Shown: positions 1-5,794 of the stretch, one piece after another
How positions within the stretch are numbered: position 1 is the stretch's first letter
Layout of the letters: each line of letters opens with the position of its first letter
Origin: Clostridiales bacterium
GTDB lineage: Bacteria > Bacillota > Clostridia > Christensenellales > Borkfalkiaceae
Length of the DNA: 7,133 nucleotides
Reading direction: 5' to 3'
NCBI GenBank assembly: GCA_021635425.1
Contig: JAJWOJ010000101.1
Coordinates: 1-7,133 of the forward strand
Translations under genes and position numbers: made by a program
Notes under the pieces: generated by a model
Told to the model about the DNA's origin: nothing
What the model saw: only the letters and a program-made list of their open reading frames with translations
Database searches by the model: none

Positions 1-209
1 CTTTTGACGCGGCTTCTTACATAGAAACCCCGACGTGTAAAGATTCGGACGGGAAATATTACGTAACGTTCGGAAGGCTGAGAAAAAGCCTTGCCTTTAA
101 AAACGGATTTTCTTGTTTCGTAACGGGCGACAACACCTTAAAAGGCGCGGCTCTTAACGCCGTACAGATTGCGGAATACATCATAAACAACACAAATAAT
201 ATCGGTTAA
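1..209 (+). CDS. asd: Aspartate-semialdehyde dehydrogenase, C-terminal fragment
   Basis: This is the last 68 codons of a gene cut by the left window edge, reading in frame from base 3 to the TAA at 207-209. The family reduces L-aspartyl-4-phosphate to L-aspartate-4-semialdehyde with NADPH in the cytosol, the branch point for lysine, diaminopimelate, threonine and methionine. Seen in the sequence: a VTFGRLRKS segment matching the conserved GR-(I/L)-R region, and near the end DNTLKGAALNAVQIAEYI, the hallmark Asd C-terminal helix. The NADP-binding domain and catalytic Cys lie outside the window. No hairpin terminator follows; only 19 bases separate its stop from the convergent recombinase stop. 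The last three sense codons and the stop lie within a 24-bp sequence repeated at 5696-5719. Identification rests on the C-terminal signature and is fairly firm. Confidence 0.85.
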   Translation, partial: FDAASYIETPTCKDSDGKYYVTFGRLRKSLAFKNGFSCFVTGDNTLKGAALNAVQIAEYIINNTNNIG

Positions 210-221
210 TCGACTTATAGC
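198..221 (+). repeat. Left copy of imperfect 24-bp direct repeat (candidate attL)
   Basis: It begins with AATATC, then has three divergent bases, then TAATCGACTTATAGC. It aligns without gaps to 5696-5719 with 20 of 24 identities; the longest identical run is ACTTATAGC. It covers the end and stop codon of asd and finishes 7 bases before the stop codon of the serine recombinase. Integration at the 3' end of a housekeeping gene, beside the recombinase, is a familiar arrangement, so an attachment-site role is inferred. Serine-integrase attL and attR normally share only a short core, so the repeat length alone does not prove this. Confidence 0.45.
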
Positions 222-228
222 GGGCTTT

Positions 229-1710
229 TTACTCTTCGATCTCATCCGAAACGCGGTCGTATGCGGAGGGGTTGAGATGGACGTCTACCCCGTCCTTTTT
301 TACGATAACTTTCTCCACAAGCCCTCTAACGACGCGCTTTTTCGCCCCGTCGGTCATCTTATCCCACACGCCGGGGAGGGTACGGATTATCTCCGCTTTT
401 CTTTTTTCACGCAATGAAACAACCTTTTTCTCCTCCTCGTCCGCGATGTCCTTTTCAATCTTTTTTATCTTTTTTTTAGTTTCTGCGGCTTGTTCCAGAA
501 CGTTATCGTCGCCGATTTTCCTGTATGCGACGATAAGCCTCGAATACTCGCGTTCGAGCTTTTCTTTTTTGATTTTCAACCCCTCGACGATTTCGTCCGA
601 CGAAAGCGGATTTCTTTCCCTTTCTTCGCCGTACTCCGCAGCGAATTTCATCACGACGCCGATAACGGCTTTTTCGATTTCTTCCGCCTTAAAAATTCCG
701 TTCGGGCAATTTTCGTCCTTAACGAGGCTCTTTTTCGTGCTGCGCGCAAAAAAAGAATAGCACAAAATTTTAACTTCTCCCCTTTCGCCGCGTCCCCATT
801 TCATATAGCGCATTTTCCCGCCGCAACAGCCGCACACGAGAAGGGACGACAAAAGATAAACCGTTTTGCCGCGCTTAACGCTTTTGCTTTTTAAAATTTC
901 CTGCGCAAGATCGAAAGTCTCCTCGTCCACAATCGGAGTGTGTTTCCCCTTGTAACTCTCGCCGCGATAGTAAATCTCTCCTAAATATATTCTGTTTTTC
1001 AGAATATTAAAAACGGCTTTGTCTGACGAAAGCCCGAGAATATCGGCAATCTTTTTAGGCGAAAGCCCCGCCGAAACGTACAATCCGAAAACTTTCCTGA
1101 CCTTTTCGGCTTCCTCTTCGATAACTTTAAGTTCGCCGTCTTTTTTAGAATATTCATAGCCGTAAGGCGGAATTCCGCCGCCTTTCCACAGCCCTTCCCT
1201 AGCGCGCTGAACCCTTCCGCTCGTGAGCTTGGATATAATGGCGTCGTGGTCGAATTCGGCAAAAATCGACAAAATGGAAATCAGAATTCCGTAAGTCTGG
1301 CGACTTCTCGAATCGACGTTATCCTTAACCGCATAAAAATCGCACTTCGCTTTTTCGCAGTTTTCCTTTAAAAAGCGAAGAATAATCATCTGCGTTCGTC
1401 CGATACGGTCGAGACTGTACGTGATGACGAGCTTCACTCTGCCCTCGTTCATAAGCTCTTGCATACGCGAAAACGCGGGGCGACGCTCGTTCATTCCCGT
1501 GTAGCCGTCGTCTATGAAAATGTACGCGTTTTTAACGTCGTAAGCTTCGATATACCTTTTTATCGCGCCGTACTGTACGTCAAGCCCGTAGCCCTCCTGC
1601 GCCTGCGTGTCGGTGGAAACTCTCAGATACACGGCGGTTATATCGCTTTCATCCCCTATTTTATCGTACAAAGGATAGTCGAAGGCTAACTTTTTGCTTT
1701 TCTCTTTCAC
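229..1710 (-). CDS. Large serine recombinase (site-specific integrase/resolvase family)
   Basis: A 493-residue serine recombinase, a typical length for the large-serine class that integrates and excises phages and conjugative or mobilisable elements through a covalent phosphoserine-DNA intermediate. Residues about 24-160 are the resolvase catalytic domain: YLRVST holds the likely nucleophile Ser32 with Arg30, and SLDRIGRT (99-106) holds the conserved Arg102 and Arg105. Residues about 167-275 are the Recombinase domain (PPYGYEY near 181). A zinc ribbon follows with Cys293, Cys296, Cys317 and Cys335. Residues about 376-430 are a Lys/Glu-rich coiled coil, followed by a C-terminal tail. All key residues are present, so it is probably active. 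The start is GTG; it overlaps the TGA of the small upstream ORF (GTGA), with AGAGG four bases upstream, which suggests translational coupling. Its 3' end faces asd. It may mobilise the sugar genes to its right (see the repeat at 198-221); its substrate sites are not known. Confidence 0.93.
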   Translation of the reverse strand: MKEKSKKLAFDYPLYDKIGDESDITAVYLRVSTDTQAQEGYGLDVQYGAIKRYIEAYDVKNAYIFIDDGYTGMNERRPAFSRMQELMNEGRVKLVITYSLDRIGRTQMIILRFLKENCEKAKCDFYAVKDNVDSRSRQTYGILISILSIFAEFDHDAIISKLTSGRVQRAREGLWKGGGIPPYGYEYSKKDGELKVIEEEAEKVRKVFGLYVSAGLSPKKIADILGLSSDKAVFNILKNRIYLGEIYYRGESYKGKHTPIVDEETFDLAQEILKSKSVKRGKTVYLLSSLLVCGCCGGKMRYMKWGRGERGEVKILCYSFFARSTKKSLVKDENCPNGIFKAEEIEKAVIGVVMKFAAEYGEERERNPLSSDEIVEGLKIKKEKLEREYSRLIVAYRKIGDDNVLEQAAETKKKIKKIEKDIADEEEKKVVSLREKRKAEIIRTLPGVWDKMTDGAKKRVVRGLVEKVIVKKDGVDVHLNPSAYDRVSDEIEE

Positions 1711-1853
1711 TTATCCTCTTTTTCTTTTACTCTGCTTAAATATCCGTAATAAGCGTCGTTGACGGCGTCCTTCACGGTTTTGCTTATGCATTTATAATTT
1801 TTATAACTTTGCTCGCTCAGTTTGTCTTTTCCTATATAAACATTGACTTTCAT
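1707..1853 (-). CDS. Small hypothetical protein coupled to the serine recombinase
   Basis: A 48-codon ORF from an ATG (MKVNVYIGKDKLSEQ...) to a TGA overlapping the GTG start of the recombinase. The frame stays open upstream to a TTG at 1914-1916, giving 69 residues. I prefer the ATG because a possible promoter for the rightward gene covers the longer form and neither start has a clear Shine-Dalgarno sequence. The product is soluble, Lys/Tyr-rich and mildly basic, with no membrane segment, Cys pairs or recognised motif; I do not recognise the family. The four-base overlap and shared direction are the main evidence that it is real. Small basic proteins beside serine integrases are sometimes excision (directionality) factors, but nothing in this sequence specifically shows that. 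It could also be only a leader peptide that sets recombinase translation. Confidence 0.5.
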   Translation of the reverse strand: MKVNVYIGKDKLSEQSYKNYKCISKTVKDAVNDAYYGYLSRVKEKEDK

Positions 1854-1895
1854 ATCCGCATTATTGACTTTATTTATTTTTTTAACCGAAAACGG

Positions 1896-1924
1896 TGGAC
1901 TTTTGAGCAAAAACAAGCTAAAAT
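1896..1924 (+). promoter_or_regulatory. Possible promoter for the TIM-barrel gene
   Basis: TGGACT at 1896-1901 and TAAAAT at 1919-1924 are separated by 17 bases, which would start transcription near 1931. GAGG at 1939-1942 lies downstream. The -35 box is only a partial match in an AT-rich stretch, so this is a weak call. Confidence 0.35.
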
Positions 1925-1959
1925 AATAACGAATAAACGAGGTTTTAATTGGCTGTAAT

Positions 1960-2814
1960 ATGATATTATCTACACATACGGAAATTTTGCCGAAAAAGTT
2001 CGGCTACGAAGAGACGGTTAAGTTATACGCGAAAACGGGATTCGACGCTTACGACGCTACCTTTTTCGATATGAAAGAACCAAATTTCTATTTTGAGGAA
2101 AATTACAGAGAAAAAGCTCTGAATTTAAGAAAAACGGCGGACGAAAACAATATTTTATGCAATCAGGCGCACGCGCCTTTCCCCATGCATCGTGACGGCG
2201 ACCCGTCGTGGGATAAAAAAATGCTCGGTTATGCCGAAAAAAGCCTTGAAATTTCGTCGATTTTAGGCGCGAAAGTATGCGTGGTTCACCCCTGGAACAG
2301 CTGGGAAGCGGAAGAAAACGTTGAAAAAATCTATCTTCCGCTCAAAGAGACTGCCGATAAATTCCACGTTAAAATAGGCGTTGAAAACATGTGGAACCGA
2401 AAGGACGGACGAGCTTCCGCCGCCGCATGCTCTTCGCCCGACGATTTCGTTAAACATATGGAACTTTTGCCGAAGGACACATTCACCGCGTGCCTCGACA
2501 TAGGTCATGCGGAAATGTTCGAAGGCTTTGCCGCACCCGATTTTATTTATGCTCTTAATGAAAGGCTCGGCGCGCTTCACGTTCACGATAACGACCGCAT
2601 ACACGATTTACATTACGTCCCCTATATGGGAACGATCGATTGGGAAAAAATCTGCAAAGCCTTGGCGGATATCGACTATAAAGGCGATTTCACACTCGAA
2701 TCCGACCACACTTTTTTAAGATATCCCGAAAATCTCATCCCCGAACTTTTACCGCTGCTCGAAAAGACGGGACGAACGCTTATTTCGAAAATCGAAGGCT
2801 ACAAATCGAAATAA
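1960..2814 (+). CDS. Sugar phosphate isomerase/epimerase family TIM-barrel protein
   Basis: A 284-residue protein of the xylose-isomerase-like (AP endonuclease 2 fold) TIM-barrel superfamily; family members isomerise or epimerise sugars, sugar phosphates or inositol derivatives with a divalent metal. Visible barrel motifs in order: NQAHAPF (His71), VVHPW (His110), GVENMW (Glu142), CLDIGHAEM (Asp180, His183), LHVHDND (His207/His209), DLHYVPYMGTIDW and TLESD (Glu247). Glu142, Asp180, His209 and Glu247 fit the usual metal-site pattern, so it is probably catalytic. No signal peptide is seen, so it is cytosolic. The ATG has GAGG 17 bases upstream, longer than usual; an in-frame ATT at 1948 would fit that site better and add four residues, but the ATG opening MILSTHTEIL suits the family. 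It converges on fucI, with which it shares a bidirectional terminator, suggesting a related sugar pathway. The exact substrate cannot be read from the sequence. Confidence 0.88.
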   Translation: MILSTHTEILPKKFGYEETVKLYAKTGFDAYDATFFDMKEPNFYFEENYREKALNLRKTADENNILCNQAHAPFPMHRDGDPSWDKKMLGYAEKSLEISSILGAKVCVVHPWNSWEAEENVEKIYLPLKETADKFHVKIGVENMWNRKDGRASAAACSSPDDFVKHMELLPKDTFTACLDIGHAEMFEGFAAPDFIYALNERLGALHVHDNDRIHDLHYVPYMGTIDWEKICKALADIDYKGDFTLESDHTFLRYPENLIPELLPLLEKTGRTLISKIEGYKSK

Positions 2815-2834
2815 AACCTCATATAAACCAAAAA

Positions 2835-2867
2835 GCGCGCCCTCGGCAAAAAATGCCGAGGGCGCGC
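2835..2867. terminator. Bidirectional intrinsic terminator between convergent genes
   Basis: A perfect 14-bp GC-rich stem (GCGCGCCCTCGGCA pairing with its complement) encloses a five-A loop. On the minus strand it is followed by five T, a good terminator for fucI, whose stop is 34 bases away. On the plus strand the tail (AACTTTA) is poorer in T but the stem is very stable, so it probably also ends the TIM-barrel transcript, whose stop is 20 bases upstream. Confidence 0.9.
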
Positions 2868-2900
2868 AACTTTATCGCGTAAATTTGTTATTTTACGAAA

Positions 2901-4706
2901 TTACTTTCTGATATTTTTATACATAGGTCCGTAAGCTTCGCAAGCTCTGTAGTCCTGACCTTCTTTATCCATTCCGAACGCTGCCCATGCCGACGGACGA
3001 TAAATATCTTTCTCGTCTACGTTGTGCATGCAAACGGGGATACGAAGCATCGAACACATGGTTATAAGATCCGCACCGATATGTCCGTAAGAAATCGCGC
3101 CGTGGTTAGCACCCCAGTTGTTCATTACGTCGTATGCGGAAGTGAACGCGCCTTTGCCGGTAATTCTCGGCGTAAACCAAGTGCAGGGCCAGGTGTAATC
3201 CGTTCTCTTCCAGAGCTTGTCGGTAACTTCGTCGGGAAGTTTAACCGTCCAGCCTTCGACGATCTGAAGAACAGGTCCCAGACCTTTGATAAGGTTAAGC
3301 CTTATCATCGTTGCGGGCATTTCCGCACGGGTAACGAATCTCGACGAATAACCGCCGCCGCGGAAATATCCGAGGTCTGCATAAGGCCAGGTGGTTGCGC
3401 CCATCATTGTGTCGATATCCTTATCGGTAACTTCCCACCATCTCTTCATAACGGCATTGCCCTTTTCGTCCTTGACTTCGCCGCAAGCGTCGACGCAGCA
3501 CGCGCCGGAGTTGATAAGGTGAATAAAGCCGTCCGCCTCTTTGGCGTGACCTTCGAGCTTATAGCCCGTAACTCTCTTTACCGATTCGCCCGACCAATAA
3601 GTTCTTACGTCCGCAAACATCTGCGCTCTGCCCGTTAAAAGCTTCATGAACAACATGCTCGTAGCGTTGAGAGTGTCGTTTTCCGTTCCTAAAACGTACG
3701 GTTCTCTCGCACCGTTCCAGTCGAACGAAGAGTTCAATATAGATTCGGGGAAATCGCAGTTAGGATAGAAGTCCGTCCACTGACGCTGACCCTGGAATCC
3801 TCCGACGATCGCATTGTGACCAACTCTCTCTTCCTCTCTGCCCTTCGGAAGGCGTTTGTTTCCGTTGAAAAGATCCTTGATTATGCAAGCCATCTTTGCG
3901 GTGAATTCCCAATCCTTTTCCTTCTGAGCCGCGCTCTTCTGCATTTCGGGCGGGTTTTTATCGAAATCGGGTCTGCATTTTTCTTTAACCCACGCAAGAG
4001 CCTTTTTATATTCCGCTCTGTCGTAAATTCCCTGAGTCATTCTTCTGATGATTTCTACTTCGTCAACCGATTCTACTCTCATGCCGAGATATTCCTCGAA
4101 AAACTCGGGGCTGATGATAGATCCGCCGATACCCATCGTAACCGAACCGATCTGAAGATAAGATTTACCTCTCATCGTCGCAACGGCAACAGCCGCTCTT
4201 GCGAAACGAAGAATTTTCTCCTGAACGTCGGAAGGGATAGACGTGTCGTCCGCCTCCTGAACTTCGTGACCGTAAATGCCGAATGCGGGAAGACCCTTCT
4301 GGTTATGCGTTGCAAGCACCGACGCAAGATACACCGCGCCCGGTCTTTCCGTTCCGTTGAAGCCCCAGACTGCTTTTATCGTCATCGGATCCATATCCAT
4401 GGTCTCCGCGCCGTAACACCAGCAAGGGGTAACCGTGAGCGTAACGTCTACGCCCGCTTTTTTGAATTTATCAGCGCAAGCCGCCGCTTCGGCAACTCTG
4501 CCGATCGTGGTATCCGCGATTATAACTTTAACATGCTCGCCGTTGGAGTAAAACACATTTTCTTCGATGAGTTTCGCCGCCGACTTCGCCATGTTCATCG
4601 TCTGATCCTCTAAGCTTTCGCGAACCTTGATTTTGCCGCGTCTGCCGTCTATGGTAGGTCTTATTCCTATAACGGGATAATCGCCTATAAGTCTCGATTT
4701 AGCCAT
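2901..4706 (-). CDS. fucI: L-fucose isomerase
   Basis: A 601-residue L-fucose isomerase (E. coli FucI is about 590). It is a cytosolic Mn-dependent enzyme converting L-fucose to L-fuculose, and in many bacteria also D-arabinose to D-ribulose. The sequence is close to the E. coli family throughout: GFQGQRQWTDFYPN, LNSSFDWNG, TENDTLN, FADVRTYW, YFRGGGYSSRF, IKGLGPVLQI, NWGANHG, MLRIPVCMHNV and a C-terminal RPSAWAAFGMD...GQDYRAC. By alignment from memory the E. coli catalytic/metal residues Glu337, Asp361 and His528 correspond to Glu342, Asp366 and His535 here; all are present. The start is the ATG at 4704-4706, preceded by GGAGG at nine bases. The frame stays open to 4766, but that stretch lies across the promoter. 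It is transcribed divergently from an AraC regulator, the likely controller. No fuculokinase, fuculose-phosphate aldolase or permease is nearby, so the downstream steps are encoded elsewhere. Confidence 0.96.
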   Translation of the reverse strand: MAKSRLIGDYPVIGIRPTIDGRRGKIKVRESLEDQTMNMAKSAAKLIEENVFYSNGEHVKVIIADTTIGRVAEAAACADKFKKAGVDVTLTVTPCWCYGAETMDMDPMTIKAVWGFNGTERPGAVYLASVLATHNQKGLPAFGIYGHEVQEADDTSIPSDVQEKILRFARAAVAVATMRGKSYLQIGSVTMGIGGSIISPEFFEEYLGMRVESVDEVEIIRRMTQGIYDRAEYKKALAWVKEKCRPDFDKNPPEMQKSAAQKEKDWEFTAKMACIIKDLFNGNKRLPKGREEERVGHNAIVGGFQGQRQWTDFYPNCDFPESILNSSFDWNGAREPYVLGTENDTLNATSMLFMKLLTGRAQMFADVRTYWSGESVKRVTGYKLEGHAKEADGFIHLINSGACCVDACGEVKDEKGNAVMKRWWEVTDKDIDTMMGATTWPYADLGYFRGGGYSSRFVTRAEMPATMIRLNLIKGLGPVLQIVEGWTVKLPDEVTDKLWKRTDYTWPCTWFTPRITGKGAFTSAYDVMNNWGANHGAISYGHIGADLITMCSMLRIPVCMHNVDEKDIYRPSAWAAFGMDKEGQDYRACEAYGPMYKNIRK

Positions 4707-4715
4707 TCTCTTTTT

Positions 4716-4720
4716 CCTCC
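4716..4720 (-). promoter_or_regulatory. Ribosome binding site of fucI
   Basis: GGAGG on the minus strand lies nine bases before the ATG at 4706. It is the strongest Shine-Dalgarno in the window and fixes the fucI start at MAKSRL rather than the ATG 60 bases upstream. Confidence 0.85.
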
Positions 4721-4737
4721 GGGGAATTTTTTTATCG

Positions 4738-4766
4738 AATATAATTATATACTTGAAAATTATCAA
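4738..4766 (-). promoter_or_regulatory. Predicted fucI promoter
   Basis: On the minus strand TTGATA (4761-4766) and TATATT (4738-4743) are spaced by 17 bases, a good sigma-A-type promoter. Transcription would begin near 4731, leaving a short leader of about 25 bases that carries the GGAGG site. The -35 box lies in the right half of the near-palindrome at 4753-4766. Confidence 0.65.
4753..4766. promoter_or_regulatory. Near-palindrome between divergent promoters, candidate operator
   Basis: TTGAAAATTATCAA is a 14-bp inverted repeat with one mismatched pair (12 of 14 positions symmetric). Its left half is the -35 box of the araC promoter and its right half, read on the other strand, is the -35 box of the fucI promoter. 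A regulator bound here would control both genes at once. The AraC protein encoded alongside is the natural candidate, although AraC proteins often bind direct repeats, so RNA polymerase symmetry alone could explain the palindrome. Confidence 0.4.
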
Positions 4767-4782
4767 TTACTTGTGTTATAAT
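4753..4782 (+). promoter_or_regulatory. Predicted promoter of the AraC-type regulator gene
   Basis: TTGAAA (4753-4758) and a consensus TATAAT (4777-4782) are spaced by 18 bases, with an extended TG at 4774-4775. Transcription would begin near 4789, giving a leader of about 42 bases. This position rules out the in-frame ATG at 4753 as the translation start. Confidence 0.75.
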
Positions 4783-4830
4783 AATAAAAAATATAATTAT
4801 TTTCAGATTTTAACAAAAGGAAGAGCCGTT

Positions 4831-5673
4831 ATGAGCTTTAACGAACTTAAACAGCACGGAACGGAAGATTTTCCGTTCGGAATTTACATAATAGATAAAC
4901 ACCACCCGAAATACGAAATGGCGTTCCACTGGCACACCAACGTGGAAATTATCCGCGTTATATCGGGTACGCTTTCGATAACCCTCGATAATTGTAATTT
5001 CACGGCAAAGCGCGGCGACGTCGTTTTCGTGAACAGCGAAATCGTTCACGGCGCAACCCCTCACGAATGCGAATACGAATGCCTCGTTTTTCCTCTTTCC
5101 TTTCTGAAAAACGGCAACAGAGCGTGCAACAGATTTTTAGACGATCTTATCGAGAAGAACTGCAAACTTGCGCATTTACCGTCGGGCGAGGACATAAAAG
5201 ACGTTACCAAAATGCTTTTCGAAACGATAAAACAACGCGAAAACGGGTTTCAATTTATAGCTATAGGGCTTGTTTATCGACTTATAGGCTTATTTATGCG
5301 TTCCGATCAATATTCTTACGAAACGAAAGGTCTAACCGAAAAAGACGAACAAAAAGTTCTGAAACTCAAAAAAACACTAACATATATAAGAGAAAATTTC
5401 GACAAAGAAATAACCCTCGACGATATGGCTCTCGCCGCGGGCTTTTCAACGAAATATTTCTGCTCGTTTTTCAAGGAACTTACGGGCAAAACGCCCGTGG
5501 AATATCTCAATTCATACAGGGTTGAACGCGCCTGCAGAAAACTTCTCGGAAGCGACCTTTCGATAACGCAGATAGCATACGGTTCGGGGTTTAACGACCT
5601 CAGTTATTTTATCAAGACTTTTAAAAAAATCAAAGGTTCGTCGCCGAGTATTTATCGCAAAACGATAACCTGA
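4831..5673 (+). CDS. AraC-family transcriptional regulator with cupin sensor domain
   Basis: A 280-residue regulator of typical AraC/XylS length. Residues about 15-95 form the cupin-like sugar-sensing domain: FHWHTNVEIIRVISGT, the RGDVVFVNS turn and VHGATPH carry the usual His/Glu pattern. A helical linker and dimerisation region spans about 100-175. Residues about 180-278 hold the two helix-turn-helix motifs: ITLDDMALAAGFSTKYFCSFFKE (194-216), then SITQIAYGSGFNDLSYFIKTFKK (244-266), followed by GSSPSIYRK, the conserved end of the family (usually G.sP..YR). The chosen ATG has AAGGAAGAG upstream; an earlier ATG at 4753 lies in the promoter. It is divergent from fucI, the usual layout for a regulator of the adjacent gene, so it probably senses L-fucose or a related sugar and activates fucI. 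The ligand is inferred only from context. Its 3' end is followed by the right-hand direct repeat and a terminator. Confidence 0.93.
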   Translation: MSFNELKQHGTEDFPFGIYIIDKHHPKYEMAFHWHTNVEIIRVISGTLSITLDNCNFTAKRGDVVFVNSEIVHGATPHECEYECLVFPLSFLKNGNRACNRFLDDLIEKNCKLAHLPSGEDIKDVTKMLFETIKQRENGFQFIAIGLVYRLIGLFMRSDQYSYETKGLTEKDEQKVLKLKKTLTYIRENFDKEITLDDMALAAGFSTKYFCSFFKELTGKTPVEYLNSYRVERACRKLLGSDLSITQIAYGSGFNDLSYFIKTFKKIKGSSPSIYRKTIT

Positions 5674-5695
5674 TTTTTAGCCATTAAATGGCAAA

Positions 5696-5719
5696 AATAT
5701 CAAATAATCAACTTATAGC
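5696..5719 (+). repeat. Right copy of imperfect 24-bp direct repeat (candidate attR)
   Basis: It begins AATATC, followed by AAA, then TAATCAACTTATAGC, and matches 198-221 at 20 of 24 positions in the same orientation. It lies in the 99-base gap between araC and murC, 22 bases after the araC stop. With the left copy it encloses the recombinase, TIM-barrel gene, fucI and araC. Its role as an element boundary is inferred. Confidence 0.45.
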
Positions 5720-5766
5720 CTTACTTTTGCTTTGTATTACTCAAAAATATAAAACCGTCTCATCTG

Positions 5767-5794
5767 AAAGCGTCAGCATTTTCCGACGCTTTTT
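5767..5794 (+). terminator. Intrinsic terminator, rightward, overlapping the murC 3' end
   Basis: AAAGCGTC (5767-5774) pairs with GACGCTTT (5785-5792) around a ten-base loop and runs into a T-rich tail (TTTTTC). It serves rightward transcription, at present from araC, which ends 93 bases upstream. The left arm and loop overlap the stop and last codons of murC. If the region between the direct repeats is an insertion, this was probably once the terminator of asd. No comparably good leftward terminator for murC is seen; a small GCCAT/ATGGC hairpin at 5680-5692 lacks a T-run. Confidence 0.75.

Noticed and set aside
272..894. Plus-strand open frames opposite the serine recombinase (272-760, 490-894)
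   Set aside because: They are antisense shadows of the coiled-coil and zinc-ribbon region; the Phe/Ser-rich translations are complements of Lys/Glu-rich codons.
1854..1960. A right boundary for a minimal recombinase-only element between the small ORF and the TIM-barrel gene
   Set aside because: No direct or inverted copy of the sequence at 198-231 was found here; the best alignment (TAATAACGAATAAAC) matches at only 10 of 15 positions.
3024..4613. Two long plus-strand open frames (3024-3638 and 3816-4613) opposite fucI
   Set aside because: They mirror the codons of fucI, which matches its family along its whole length. Their translations are rich in Arg, His and Ser with no recognisable domain, and no ribosome site or promoter precedes them.
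4707..4766. A 20-residue N-terminal extension of fucI from an ATG at 4766
   Set aside because: The GGAGG site and family alignment place the start at 4706, and the predicted promoter lies inside the extension.
4753..4830. A 26-residue N-terminal extension of the AraC regulator from an ATG at 4753
   Set aside because: It crosses the predicted -35 and TATAAT boxes. The ATG at 4831 has a good ribosome site and a normal family N-terminus.
5276..5287. A third copy of the candidate attachment sequence inside araC
   Set aside because: ATCGACTTATAG matches the left repeat exactly over 12 bases, but similarity stops on both sides and the stretch is ordinary coding sequence (YRLIG). It is treated as coincidence and lowers confidence in the repeat pair.
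5680..5692. GCCAT/ATGGC hairpin after araC as a terminator
   Set aside because: The stem has only five pairs with an A/A mismatch beyond, and neither strand has a following T-run. The hairpin at 5767-5794 is far better.
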